Of a stretch of DNA of 64,000 nucleotides, positions 10,905-22,832 are shown one piece after another (the first letter of the stretch is position 1; each line of letters starts with the position of its first letter). Where the stretch lies: the NCBI GenBank assembly GCA_902806595.1, contig CADCXC010000012.1, positions 372,001 through 436,000 of the forward strand. Direction: 5' to 3'. This stretch comes from Pyrenopolyporus hunteri (taxonomy: Eukaryota; Ascomycota; Sordariomycetes; Xylariales; Hypoxylaceae). Under the pieces are notes generated by a model. It was given only the letters and a program-made list of their open reading frames with translations, had not been told where the DNA came from and ran no database searches. A program made the position numbers and the translations under genes.

Positions 10905-11646
10905 AGGATGTTGGATGTGGAAGCTGGCGGTGTCTGGAGGGTGTCGCGTGGAGGCTGAGTAGGTGGTAGAGAGGGAAGATTGGGTAGGGTCATGGAGTTT
11001 GGGGCTTGGGCGTTCTACGATAAACGGTTTCGTCTTGGGAGAAGGAAAGGAGAGGATTGGATAGATAGGACTCTTCGCTTGATGGGTAGGTATCTACATA
11101 TAGATGGATGACTTATCTACGAGGAACTGTAGATGATCATATGGATACGTTGAGACGGAGCTCACTATTTTGGACGCAGAGTGATGGCTGGGGTCCCAGC
11201 TTAGCATGATGCCGTTAAGGCACGCCCATCACCATATCTCTTTACGTAGCCTAGAAAAGCTGGGCGGTATACGGAAGCAGGCAGGTAGAGATAGGTATAA
11301 TTCACTAGAGATTTATGACTCAATTTCGCCATCAGTTTAGTTCGCACTGTAGCTACCTATCTTCACGCGCACCACCACGAGCATAATCTAGCAAACAATG
11401 ACAAGAGCGAGGGAAGATATTCTCCTACCACAGCCTAAGTAACTAGTACCATACGGCACTGTATACAACAACGAGGTCACTGCCCTCGCTCTATACCTGC
11501 CTGCTCAACCTCACCTCACACAGTGCAAACGAAGAATGACTACCTAAGTACCAGGCAGTAGGCACACATATAACACTCTTTTACAAACACCCTTCCATAC
11601 AATGGGTCGCCGTCAACGCGAAGGCAGCTCATTCACCCAGTCGACA
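10905..11646. other. Intergenic region
   Basis: This is the 3' flank of the asparaginase gene and 5' flank of the tRNA. A short frame from ATG 11601 ends inside the tRNA and is not credible as a gene. Nothing else is seen. Confidence 0.6.
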
Positions 11647-11747
11647 GGCCGCTTGGCCCAATGGTAAGGCGTCTGACTACGATCGCGACTGTTAAGCCAG
11701 GACCGAGAGTAATCAGGAGATTCTGGGTTCGAGCCCCAGGGTGGTCA
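11647..11747 (+). tRNA. tRNA-Arg (anticodon ACG) with 29-nt intron
   Basis: A full cloverleaf can be drawn. The acceptor stem pairs GGCCGCT with GGTGGTC with three wobble pairs. The A box lies at CTTGGCCCAATGGTAAGGC, and the anticodon stem TCTGA/TCAGG encloses loop CTACGAA with anticodon ACG at 11679-11681. The T arm is CTGGG-TTCGAGC-CCCAG, and the discriminator base is A. A 29-nt intron (11683-11711) interrupts the anticodon loop one base 3' of the anticodon, the canonical position for eukaryotic nuclear tRNA introns. Confidence 0.93.
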
Positions 11748-11758
11748 GCAGTGAATAC

Positions 11759-11763
11759 TTTTT
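11759..11763 (+). terminator. RNA polymerase III T-run
   Basis: Five consecutive T bases lie 12 nt after the tRNA 3' end, sufficient as a pol III terminator. Confidence 0.7.
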
Positions 11764-12614
11764 GTGAGTCTTTATATAGATGGGTAGGTACTTTTTCTGG
11801 TGTACGGGGTGGGCGTGGATGGGCACTGTGGGCGTCGGTAGGGTTCGCTTAGGATCTAGCCTACTTATTTACACGTAAGTATGGGGCCGCCGCACTGTGC
11901 CCGTGTGTTAGTCTCACGGCGGATCTTTTATTTATTTTTATTTATTTTTTTGTCTGAACGGCCCACTTGGCGAAGAGAATTCGGAGAATTGGAATTTGAC
12001 GTTGGAAAAGGAGGCTTTTTAGTGGTTAGCACCACCGGAATCGAAGTTTCTTAGAATGCAGGTTGTGGAGTTGGTGGGAAATAGCCCGTTTAGATGGCAG
12101 CTTTAGGTAGAACGACTACGAGATATCAAATAACAACTTGGGGATTCCGTCATTCACAGATGAGTATATCCTACCTCCCCCATAGTTTCATTTCAAACCA
12201 AGTTCAGAAAGTAATGAATAGCCGATAATCTATTCGTGGTGAGGGCTGATCGGCATTAAGGGCGCGGAAGCGCTTCTGAAGCACGATTCAGGGGTTACGT
12301 CTAGGTGAATCTATTGCATTTAATCTGCTCCTATATGTGCAGGTAATGGGCAGAGAAATATCCATAAAGAGACGCAAATTACCTGAATCCGCAATGGGAA
12401 TGAAGTTGATGAGTGATTAGATCCTTCTATCCTTACCCAGTTCCCAAGCTTCTCATCCCCCTATTACCCCTTTTCCGAACCGGATACTTCACATATGCCT
12501 CCTATGAGTGTAATACAACTGAGAGAGGGGAATTACATTATGCACTACATAATACTACTAATACAAGTCAATTTACACTTTTCCCTTAAACCCTAGCTCC
12601 CATTCTTTTTTCTT
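11764..12614. other. Intergenic region
   Basis: No gene is supported. A T-rich TTTATTTATTTTT run lies at about 11930-11952. The right end is the 3' flank of the minus-strand questin-oxidase-like gene. Confidence 0.6.
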
Positions 12615-14407
12615 TTAGAGATGTACCTGCTCAAGCTTCTCCGACACGCCGTTCACAGCATCCGGTTTCGCGTCCGCGATCACGTCCCACGACTCCGCTT
12701 CGCCCGCGCCCCGCACCCACCGGGGCTCGCCCGACTCGAACGAGTCGACCACGAGGTGGCTCAGCTTCGTCCACAGGTCCCCCTTGATCCGGACCCAGTC
12801 CTTGTCCTCGTACTTCTCGCTCAGGGTCTTGGCGATGCCGACCGCGCGGAACAGCTTGATGCCGTGCCCGTCGTCTTCTATCGCGTGCATGCGCGGTAGT
12901 AGTTCTGGCCGGATCTTAGCACGCGTTAGGTCTGCGGTATTTGCTGCTTTACATACCTTCCACCGGACTCAGTTTCTTGTCCTTCGGGACGTACTTGATG
13001 AAGTTGTCGAGCGAGAGCGGCGGGCAGGCCCGGGCCGCGTATTCGACGAGGTCGAGCCGGATCTTCCACTCGAGGAGCCTCACTTTACTCTCGATGGGGA
13101 TCCAGTCCTGGCTATTCAGGACTAGGAATATAGGGCCAAGATTGATATGGTGCCTTTGTGTTATGAGTTAGCAGCCGAGTTCCGGGAGGGTTAGTTGGGC
13201 CGGTTTACATGATGAAGAAATCAAACTTGGGCTCTTTGCCGGGATAGAAAGCCGCGGCAGCGCCCTCGCAGATCATGGTGTGGTACATCTCGGCGGTCCT
13301 CTCGTCGAGCTCTTCCGGCTTGACCTTCACGCGGCTGGCTATCTCCACGATCTCGTCCCGTGCCTTAGTCAGGACGCCCACGCTGATTTTCTCCCTTTCG
13401 CTTATACCGTGGACGGCTGTAGCGAGCGTCTTGTTTGCCTTGACGTCCTCGAGCAAGCTCAGAATCCTGGGCATTGGCGCTGAGTTTTTCTTAGCGGCCT
13501 CGTCGGTGGTGAGTAGGAATTCTCTCAGGTCGTCGCGATGGACGGCTGCTTGTGCGAGAGCCATGGCGACTATGGCGGGCTGCTTCCATTCAACGCCGTA
13601 CATGAGTTGTATTATGGGGTGGAGCAACCCTCATTAAAGCGTTAATACGGAATGTCAATACGGCCTTGGTCCTCTCGGGGACTCACCGCCGACCATTCGA
13701 AGCATCATATCCTCGCTTCTCGCGTCGCCCTTGAACAAATATTCGCTCAGGACTTTCTCCCAACCTAGCTTGTCGATCTCATTCTGGAAGAAAGCGAGGA
13801 AGTCCGAGTAATATCTAGAACGATGGATCAGTCATTGCGTTCGGAGTAATTTACGGAACGGCCCCTTTGGAATAAGAAATAATTTCGAATTACTAGTTTC
13901 GGGGGAGAGGGCCTCCGTAAAGAATCGAGCCGCGAACAGAACGCCGCCTTCGCCAGGGGCGACTTACTCGCCTTTGCCAACATGTTCCTTAGCCGTGTCC
14001 CAGTTCTTCAGTTCTTCGACAACTTTCCCATGAGTCTCTTTAGCTGGGCGCTGGTATGTCGCGTTGATATCGTAGCCCTTCTGTAACTCCTCGGCCGAAG
14101 CGCCCGTGCCGTATAAGGCTAGGATATGATGGCTTATGCTGGGGAGCTAGTTAATACCTTGGTATTAAACCGTTAAAGGGTACCTAAGTATGGTTGGAAT
14201 TACTGGTTGTGGAATCCGTCATCATTGAAGAACACATGATGTCTCTAAATCTGATCAGAGCCAGCCCATGTTTCTAATTAGGGATAGGCCTACCTCGAGG
14301 TCTTCTTGCAGCAATTCGGTAGCTTTCTTTGCCGCGGCCTCATCTTGTTGGACTTTCCACAGCCCGGTATTGTCGGGTGTGATTTGGACAGTGCGAGCAG
14401 TGGCCAT
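12615..14407 (-). CDS. Questin-oxidase-like protein (AflY/MdpL/GedK family)
   Basis: The family (questin oxidase-like, formerly DUF4243) includes cofactor-poor Baeyer-Villiger-type oxidases of fungal polyketide pathways such as AflY and GedK; this member's substrate is unknown. Seven exons: 14294-14407, 14204-14244, 13968-14138, 13687-13814, 13209-13629, 12957-13153 and 12615-12904, giving 453 residues. The start MATARTVQITPDNTG has the usual form for the family. Diagnostic blocks recovered across junctions are RHHVFFNDDGFHNHISHHIL, ALYGTGAS, GGLLHPIIQLMYGVEW and FDFFIMHHINLG, with conserved His-rich motifs. No signal peptide. Every junction restores family-like sequence in frame. No polyketide synthase or other pathway gene lies nearby, so a stand-alone role is possible. 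Product family is secure; function is not. Confidence 0.87.
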
Positions 14408-16434
14408 ACTAACTCTCTTACAGGTCGGAGGCTTTATACGTCTCGTATATCTTTGGATAACTCGCATATGAGAGATTCAAAGGTCTTAGCGTCTTTACTT
14501 GCTGTTCTATATGGTGTTTTATCGATTACATATAGTTTTACATGCTACGCCACGTATCTGGGTCGTCACGATTCGGCTTTTCGTGTAAGGACGAGGCTTA
14601 CATAAATCTAGCATCTGGTTGGATACTAGATGCGGAGAACCTTAATTCTCGTAAGACCGGTGATGGCAGGATATGAAATCGTGACGGACTCGGGGAGGCA
14701 CCGGAATCCGAGGCAGTCTGTAAGGCCAGGTGATTTGTGACTCCATCGCCAATTGCACACCCTGGAGTCAGTACGCCGGCGATCTTGGCTCGCCAACGGA
14801 TGTAACCATCTGGACCGGGGTATACTCGAATAAATCTAATCGCTTACAAATATTCACCAATTCGGCATTAAATAGAGTAAGGCCATGGCACGACACGTTT
14901 TAGTTTCGAGGAACTAAAGGAGTTAATTACTGATTATTCCCGAAAGACTGTCGACGGGTGACATCATTGAGGGTAGTTCAACTGCTACGCTTACTACGAT
15001 ATGTGGCGAGTAAGAGGGGGGTTGAAATATTGGATAATTAAATTTATGCATGAAAGGAAACGTCGTCGTAGACGAAGTAAAGCAGTATACCGATATATAT
15101 TGAAACAAGCCGCATTATCAAATAGTCCTATGCATCTAATCCACGAGGATTCTAGTTTGACCTATAAATTACATGAGTATTCTGTCGAATTTTCCTTACA
15201 GGGGAGTCCAATTCGTCAATACGAGGATGGTGTATCTCCCCGTATTCCTGTGTTTTCATACTTTGAGCAACACTACCTAAGGTAAGTAGCTAGTAGCTAT
15301 GTTATAAACTCTTCGAGATGATTTTAATTTATAGTTCTACCTAGACCTGTTGTTTCCCTACTTAAGCTGGGCCAAGGATATATGGTATATAATGAAACCA
15401 CCAAGAGCTCCCGTATGGTTGTGAGAATGCATCTGAAGGGTAGACACATAATGATAACTCCTCCTGTGACATGAATGGATTCCATGGCCACCTACCCACT
15501 AGGCCATTCCACTATACGTAAAAGGGTATCAGAATACAATGGTCGAAGCATCGTATCCTTAGATGGTATATATGGCCATGGGCTCATGGCACCGCGTGCA
15601 CACACACACACACACACGGTAATGGGCCATTACCATGACACCTTCTTTCATGCGAAGAGAGAAGTGTACTACTAAGGAGAGTGTTGATACTCGCTTGTAA
15701 TATACCGATAGCGTTTCTCGGCGTCAATACAAATGAACTCGCGGGGCCGGCTCTATGTGTGTTTATCAAAGGGCATATACAAGCAGGCAAAGGCAGGCCA
15801 CTCAGGTTCTTCCCAGATCGATACGCTGATATTACTTTGGCGATCTTGTAATAGGCTCGTTACCTAGGGGGCCACAGCAGCAGTGACTCACTCATTCGAG
15901 TCTGCAATCACTCTTCTATCAGGTAGGTATGGGGGTTGCCCTAGGGGACGTACACTGTCTGAATCACATCACCTAGGTAACTTGTTCTTATTACCGGCCT
16001 ACGCTCGGATCAAGAGCATTGGGAGGTGGTTTGCCACAGGATAGAATGGAAGGAGCAGAGACGCACGGTGGGTGTCGAGGTGAAAAAGAGGAAAGAAACT
16101 TAGCTGCTTTGCGCATTGCCTGGCGACCGACTCGTGAAGTTTGCTCGTTGCTACGAACGCTTGTAGTCGTCTCGAAAATCAAGGCCTTCAGATTTAAACA
16201 ACGGACCGACCTTCATTAATCTTTCTCGCGCGCAACGCGACCTTCAACACTCTCACGTCTCAAAGTCTCGACGGCTTGGGCGCAATCTACCTTGCGCGCG
16301 TCCTCACCACCCATCCCATTCTGTTCCAACATCACGCGCCGTACCTACGCCGTATTTACCGCTCCTATTTTCCTTCCTGTCGCACAACCCTACCCGGAGT
16401 TATACGCGGCTTTCCAGTCCCTAACCGAGGCAAT
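14408..16434. other. Intergenic region
   Basis: About 2 kb without a supportable gene. A 94-codon frame at 15001-15285 has an Arg-rich start but no recognisable family and no coding bias. A CA microsatellite lies at 15599-15617. The last 230 bp before the next start codon are an open frame continuous with it but hold no in-frame ATG. Confidence 0.55.
15599..15617. repeat. CA dinucleotide microsatellite
   Basis: Nine and a half uninterrupted CA units between ACCGCGTG and GGTAATGGG. Confidence 0.95.
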
Positions 16435-17772
16435 ATGTGTCGGCGCATCGTATATTCTTTTCTCTGTCGAAACCCGTTCTGCAAAGCCGTTGTCTTAGAG
16501 GGGGCACTCACATGGTCCTGCCTAGCGGTCTCTAAGCGGTATGATGTTTGGCAATCTCGGCAGTATAGTCTTCAACAATGCCTTACAGGCGTGCCTCACA
16601 GAAAGCATATAACCCTTATTAGGAGCCCGAGATTTTGCGTTAAGTGCAACCAGCGTTGGTTCAAAGACAACAAGCGCGCGCTCGAGCACGAGGACATGCG
16701 CAAACAATTGGGAGTAAGCGAATACTGGCTTCTCAGCGGCTTCTGGGAACAGTTCAAGTCATATTTCTCGCAGCAGTTTCAGTCTTGGTGTCTGCAGTTG
16801 GATCAGGATTGGCACCAATACAAGCTAGAAAATCCCAACCAAAGCTCGGCCCGGGCCGGCTTCAAGTTGTACGAGGAGACTCAGTATAAGTGCGGGTACG
16901 AGATCGAGCTCGAACCCCAATTACTCTTCGGGTTCCGGTACTTCCTCGAGGCCGGGCTCAACGCCCAGCTCAAAGTTCATGGTAGCGAAACGGGAATAAT
17001 TGGGTTAACAGAGACCAGGGCCAGTATCTTTCGTTTCATCGCAAACCCCGACCCCTCTACTCTACCGCCTATTGTTAGTCCAGCTCCTACAACTCCAGCT
17101 CTTACATATCTAATTCCGGCTCCTCCCTACTTTCCTACCACCGCACCCGCCTTTCCAACCGCCCCTATGGCCCCCCAACCCCAGCCCGTAGCCGCACCCC
17201 AGCCCGTAGCCGCACCTCAACCCGCGGCCGCACCCCAACCCGCAGCCGCACCTCAACCCGCGGCCGCACCTCAACCCGCGGCCGCACCTCAACCCGCAGC
17301 CGCGCCTCAACCCGCGGCCGCACCCCGACCCCAACGCCGGCCCCTACCCCGGCGCCGGCCCGCGCCCCAGCCTCCTCATGTCCCCCACGCGCCGGAGCGC
17401 CGCGCCGCCTCGCCCGAGGCCCAACCCAGCAGCCCCACAAGCGAGCGCGTGAGCAAGCGGCCCTTCGACCTGTTCAAGCACGCGTTCGAGCAGCCGCTGC
17501 GGGAGCTAGAGGAGGAGCAGGAAAGACGCCTCAAGCGGTCGAAGAGCGGGGCGCCGGGACAGGCCCGGGACCCGTACGAGGACCCCGAGGACCCGGACGC
17601 GCCCGAAGTGTTCGTGGTCCGCCTCAAGGATGGTGACGATGAGAAGGGCAAGGAGAAGGAGAAGGAGGCGGCTGCCAATACTGACGATGCCGACGACGCC
17701 GAGGAGATTGAAAAGGAGAAGAAGGCCAAGGCTGAGAAGGAGCGCTTGTACCACCACTATTACGGCTTCTAA
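16435..17772 (+). CDS. Hypothetical protein with Cys-containing N terminus and PQPAAA repeats
   Basis: A single open frame of 445 residues. The start is the first ATG of the frame and gives MCRRIVYSFLCRNPFCK. This resembles many fungal proteins whose N terminus begins MCR and carries spaced cysteines, perhaps metal-binding; a further Cys pair lies in FCVKCNQRW. Residues about 100-200 are rich in Trp, Tyr and Gln (FWEQFKSYFSQQFQSW). The centre holds eight tandem hexapeptides PQP(A/V)AA (17179-17322), followed by a Pro/Arg-rich stretch and a highly charged Glu/Lys C-terminal region (about residues 360-440) ending YHHYYGF. No signal peptide or membrane segment is evident. I do not recognise the family or a function. 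Introns in the N-terminal half cannot be excluded. Confidence 0.68.
   Translation: MCRRIVYSFLCRNPFCKAVVLEGALTWSCLAVSKRYDVWQSRQYSLQQCLTGVPHRKHITLIRSPRFCVKCNQRWFKDNKRALEHEDMRKQLGVSEYWLLSGFWEQFKSYFSQQFQSWCLQLDQDWHQYKLENPNQSSARAGFKLYEETQYKCGYEIELEPQLLFGFRYFLEAGLNAQLKVHGSETGIIGLTETRASIFRFIANPDPSTLPPIVSPAPTTPALTYLIPAPPYFPTTAPAFPTAPMAPQPQPVAAPQPVAAPQPAAAPQPAAAPQPAAAPQPAAAPQPAAAPQPAAAPRPQRRPLPRRRPAPQPPHVPHAPERRAASPEAQPSSPTSERVSKRPFDLFKHAFEQPLRELEEEQERRLKRSKSGAPGQARDPYEDPEDPDAPEVFVVRLKDGDDEKGKEKEKEAAANTDDADDAEEIEKEKKAKAEKERLYHHYYGF
17179..17322 (+). repeat. Eight 18-bp coding tandem repeats (PQPAAA)
   Basis: Units such as CCTCAACCCGCGGCCGCA repeat eight times in frame. The first two encode PQPVAA and the other six PQPAAA. 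Several units carry a NotI-type GCGGCCGC. Copy number probably varies between strains (inference). Confidence 0.9.
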
Positions 17773-18935
17773 GGAGGTCGATGAGGAGATCGTATCGATG
17801 GGTGGGCTTGGTATCGCATCGTGTGTTATACCTGTGGCATACGGATGCACGTTAGACGCCCACGGAAACGGAAACTATCGATTTGCGGTCTATCGGTACT
17901 GGACCTTCGGAACGAGCAGGAAGACATCGATTAGCCTTTACTATTGCTATCCGGTTGCTTGGATGAGGTGCTTACAATTCCTCGAAGCTGTCCGTTCTAT
18001 AATAAGCAGGTAAGCATGACCGGCCGAGCCGTCCTTTCTCTTTCGGATGAACAACGCTAACTACCTCTGAAGAACCTCATAGGGAACGGACGAATCACGA
18101 ACTACGAATAGCACCCATCCGGATTTTTGGTCGCAGAGGAGGAACCTACGGAACTGCGAGGACAGTCTACTTGACGTCTAGGAGGAAAAGAGGTTAGCAA
18201 TCTTGGTAAACGAGGAGCTACCATGGATGAACGCGACGACGACGGGAAGCTCGAAGCTACGAGCCTCGGCTAGTCTAGGTACTCTCTGTATTCCATTTGG
18301 CGTCCTCGGGCCCGGAGGCGGGAGGTCCCTCAAGTTAAGTAGGTAGGAAAAATATAAAAAATGGATGTTTCCATCCGCGACTCTAACGGCGCATGCTCTA
18401 TAAGAAGTTAGAACTCGATACGTAGAGCGGGCCTAAGCTGTCCGACCCTGGGGTCCTGTGCATCTAGATCAGCGCGAATTTATGCTTAGGTCAAAGTCCA
18501 GCGAGCCAATTTCGCAACCGCTCCGTCCCATGTGGAGGGATGCCTAACTCATCCCTAGAGCCTTGATCAACTGCCGTGTGGGTACATTTCTGCGTAAACG
18601 CCCTTCTTAATGTCTTATCCCATTAAAAAACGATGCTGAACTAAGACGTCCACTGGCTTTCGCCCCGGTTGTTTCCCCGTTGCCTTGCGCGCGGTGTCTT
18701 GAATCCTCTCAATGCCTAAGAGGATGAGGAGGGGCGCCACAGAAACCAAATAACTAGGTAGGTAGGTACTTATGTAATACAAAAGGTACATCCGGGTCGT
18801 CGGTCATCAATCGTCGGCCGGGGATTACCAATGAGCTACTTGGTGCAGCGACCGGCTCCGAGGTGGGGCTCTGGGGAGCTCACATACCCTTAAAGTAGGT
18901 AGACATGTAGGTAGTATCCATGGACGTAGACATAT
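17773..18935. other. Intergenic region
   Basis: No gene is supported. Members of the dispersed motif lie at about 18751-18769 (AACTAGGTAGGTAGGTACTT) and 18894-18915. The right end is the 3' flank of the convergent deubiquitinase gene. Confidence 0.55.
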
Positions 18936-21900
18936 CTACTTGAGAAACATTTCTCCCCCGTTCCGCGTTGTTCTCGAGCGATCTAGATGGTCCAAGCCAA
19001 GCACGACGTCGTCTTCTATAGTACCCCCCTCGTCGAAAAGCACGTCCTCTGCTATCGCGTTAGCTAAGTTCTACAAATCCTGAGGCCGCTTAGTCTTACC
19101 GTCATTGATATAAGCCGGTTTTTGGAATCGTCGCACTATTGCGAACTTGATCTTTTCAAACGCTTTGCCCTTAATACCTGTTCGGTTCTCCAACCTCTTC
19201 TTCGTCTCAGAGAAGGGCTCGCCCTAGCTTCAGTTAGTCCTCCCGTTTCTCGTTCCGGCGCGATTACGCTGCGTACCTCTTTTAGAAGGAACTTGAACGG
19301 AATTCCATGCATTCGACTCGGGTCATTCTGGAAATGAATGACCTTGATGAAGTCTCTTTCATCCGCATCCAACTCCTCTTCAGGCACTCGCTCGGCAATT
19401 ACGTCCGCGTAATCATTGATACTGATAACCGGGTAGTTGGGCGGCAGTTCTCGGAAGAACTTATGGTGATGAATCTCGTATACTCGAATTCGACCACCCT
19501 CTTGTTCGTCCTTGATCTGTGCCTTCTTTGTGAAGGCCTGGATGAGATCTTCGATATGGCCTTGCTTATTCACTAGAACATCGAAGGTTTCCTTTAAAAA
19601 CACCCGTTAGACATTCCGCTTGCGCGACTTGGTTGGGGAAACTTACGGCTTTGGTGATGCCTTCGCTCAGCCAAGTCAGCTTGACGTTCTTCTTTGTATC
19701 TAGCTCTGCAAGACTCATGTCTAAGACTTCATAGAAGAGGGTGTTGGGCTTGGTCTGCATGCTTTGCTGGGTGTAGTTGTTGGGGTTGAGAATGGTTCCT
19801 AGGTTTTGGCTGACAGCTCTCCTAACCGCCGACTTGGGACTTCCGGTTGAAGCATTGGCCGTGAAGAAGCGAATATGGGTCGGATCAACTCCTAGCTCCT
19901 CGCCGACTCTCTCGGAAAGCTGATCATAAGTTATTTTCGTGCTAAGGGTAAGAATAAAGCTTTGATAATCCGACTTCTCGCTGCGCGGATGCGGGTCGAA
20001 ACGAACTTCCCTCTTATTGCAGAGGAAATCATAGAATGCCTTGGCATCGTCGTATCGATCCCACCTCTTTGTGCTCTCCTCGGAGCTCTTCTCGTTAAGG
20101 CGAGGGAGTTTCCCCAGGAGTTCCGCTGACTTACGTTCCACCACTTTCTGGAAGCATATAATGTCGCCGTCCTGAAGCTCGGCTGCCTTCAAGGATTGTT
20201 TTGCCTTAAGGCTTTCAATCATAGCCGGCTTGATCTCCTCCCACATTGCCAACTGCTCCCCCGAAGGCAGCTTATCGCCCCAGCCCATCTTCTTGGCGAT
20301 TATGGGCACTAGCTCTTCGACCTTTTTCTCCTTGCTGACATAAATGTGGCCAACTCCCTCAAGAACCTGCCTCTCGGCGTCAAAATGCTTCAAGAACAGA
20401 AGGATTAGGTCGTTTTTAACGATGACACCATTGGCGTTGCTCTGATAAGTCGGCCAGATAGCTTGTCCGTCGGCGTCAACCTCTTCTGCAACCTCAGCCC
20501 ACACTCTCAACGCGTAGTCCCTGGTTGTCGTAGCCATTCGCTGGTACGTTTCTTCTATCGTCGGCCTTAGATCCATGATTGGTTGGTCGGGTCTTGTTGT
20601 CTTATTTTGGCGGTTGACCATTATCCATAGACGGATTTTCTTCGGATCCTGATTGAGATCCTTGCCGATGAGCCCCACGAGCTCCTCGATGGTAGTCTGC
20701 TTTTTCGTACGGTAGAATCTGGGGGCCGCAGGGTCTTCGATTGGGTTGGCGTCGAAGTTCGTGAGGTCGGTTGAGCCGTGATGCCTGAACGTCTCTTCCG
20801 TGATGACCTTAACAGGAAGATAGAGGTGCTGCTCTTCGCGCTCTCTCTTCTTCGCTTCTCGCGCGGCTGCCTCCTCATCTAGGCGTTTTTCTAATTATAA
20901 TTAGTTGTATCTCTAATTTGAATCGCACATGTTAAACTTACGGAGATGTGGCGGGCAATCTTCTTTCCTGACCGGCGTCAAGACCTGATCTAACCGAGAC
21001 TCTCGAATATACACTAACATGTATGCGCTCATCTGGCGCATGATCGGCGTCTTCTTTTGGAGATTCGTACGAGATTGCAGGAGTGATGCTGGGTACTCGC
21101 CTCCAAAATTGTCTTCCAGAGTCTCTCGCATGGTTGCTTTCGTGACTTTATCATCATCGAACTTATAGAACCAACCATCCTTGTTGGGCTTGAGATAAGC
21201 ATAGTAGTGGCCCGCATTGAGATCTCCGCTATGCACTAGGACGCCATGTAACTTATATATCCACGGCTCGGACCTGTCTACGTCCTGGTCGAGATAGGGT
21301 GATAGGTCCAGAACTTCGGGAAATTCAAAACGATCGTTGATCTTCATCATCGCATCGCGTTGGATGTCGTACTCGAATCGCTTTAGGTGTAAATGTAGAA
21401 CTTCGGGAAAGCTCTTGAAGATGACACCCTTGCGAGCATCCTGATACTTGAACTCGTCGCCAGCCCAGTACTTGTTGTCACCATCAAGCGTTTCCTGTTG
21501 GATATAGTCCTTGAAACTCTCCTCAAGGTTTGGTATTCCTCTGACATTGAGTTGGATATCCCAGAAGTCTTCGATTCGGCTGGACTCATATTCGACGTCA
21601 ATGCAAGAGACGTACGTCTTTACCTTGCCGCTTAGCATACGCGGGAGAGCATCCTCAGCTGCGGTGCCCTTCATTCTCTCCTCCATGCGTTCAATTAGCT
21701 TTCGGGACAGCTCTTGCACGTCTTGCTGCTCGAAAATATGTCGCGTATCCCAGCCAAACGACTTTGTGAGCTCGTTGGTGCCCACGGCGGTATTTGATAT
21801 CTGTAGTTGATAAAATAGTCTCTGCAGAGTGTAGGCGCTGTTAGTTATGCTCTCGTCTTCTGCGGTCGGGATTTCGTAAACGGCCTAAGTTGTGTTAGCA

Positions 21901-22832
21901 GATGTTTTTGCCCCAGGCGTGTCCTCTAAGAAACGGAATATCTAACCTTGCGAAAGGCGTTAGTGAAGAATAGTGACTGCAGTAGCGAGTTAAGGTAACA
22001 GGTGGCACCCTGATTCTTCAGTCCGACGTAGCCGGTCTCCTTCTTAGAGTCGTAATTGTTAAAATTGTGCCATAAGACACCTGTCTCATCCTCGACCACT
22101 CTAACGTATGCGGTGATATTGACGGAATCGTTCTCCACGAGCGGACGGCCGAATTTATCCCACGGCTGTTGGAACATCTTCCGGAGCTCGAGGAATCGCG
22201 TGAAGCCCCAATCACTCTCCTCCTTTGTGAAGCGATGGTGGGCGGTATGGTGGTAGAAGAGCGCCGGGTCGTTAACATTCCACATAACCAGTCCGAACTG
22301 TACGCAGCAGCTCCAGTCGTCGGGTATGCTATTCGTATCCTGGAAGCCATGTTCGAGGTATACTGAGGACTGATCGACATTGTTACCGAATGGGAAGAGT
22401 AGAATTCGCCTGATCGGTTAGAGTTGGAGTCAGTGAGCTGGGTCGCCGAGCGAAGGTTCCTGATAAGTGCTTACCATGGGTATCCGCCCGCCTGAAATAT
22501 AGGACCGTGCTCTTTTTTCGATAAGCCCCTCCAATTTTCCACAGTCCAAGTATCGACGACGTCTTCTAGGATCTTGGGCTCGTCCATTAGAGGAGGTAGG
22601 ACCAACTCTTTCATGGCCTCGTCTATTATAGAAGGTACCTTTGTCAGCCAAGCTATCCTACGACGGTAACTGGTTCACATTATGTGGGGGTGAACACACA
22701 GTCGTTGGCCAAGACAACATTTTCGAGATTCTCAGCGTCATTATCTAGCTGCTCGGGGTTGATCTCGGTAACCTGGTCCTTCTCGTTTAGGGCCGGTTGG
22801 ACGACCATCTCGTCCTGGGTATCGACGACCAT
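18936..22832 (-). CDS. USP7/Ubp15-type ubiquitin-specific protease
   Basis: Removes ubiquitin from protein substrates. Eight exons: 22700-22832, 22475-22622, 21947-22409, 20942-21884, 19647-20890, 19277-19591, 19100-19223 and 18936-19048, giving 1160 residues. An N-terminal MATH domain is visible (TWTVENWRGLSKKEHGPIF, then RILLFPFGNN). The catalytic Cys box NQGATCYLNSLLQSLF has Cys at about residue 231, and the His box HSGDLNAGHYYAY has His at about 474, followed by WFYKFDDDKV. The C-terminal half is the ubiquitin-like array of USP7 (ICP0-binding and C2 regions). The C terminus DHLDRSRTTRNGGEMFLK matches the family's end. The start MVVDTQDEM is the simplest; an alternative start lies upstream (see findings). 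All junctions are in phase. Confidence 0.92.

Noticed and set aside
15001..15285. 94-codon frame with an Arg-rich start
   Set aside because: No family, no signal or membrane feature, no splice support, ordinary intergenic composition.
15599..15617. CRISPR-like or other functional array
   Set aside because: Plain CA microsatellite; no spacer structure, and CRISPR is not expected in a fungal nucleus.
16276..16434. N-terminal extension of the PQPAAA-repeat protein
   Set aside because: Open frame but no ATG before 16435; the family-like MCR start favours 16435.
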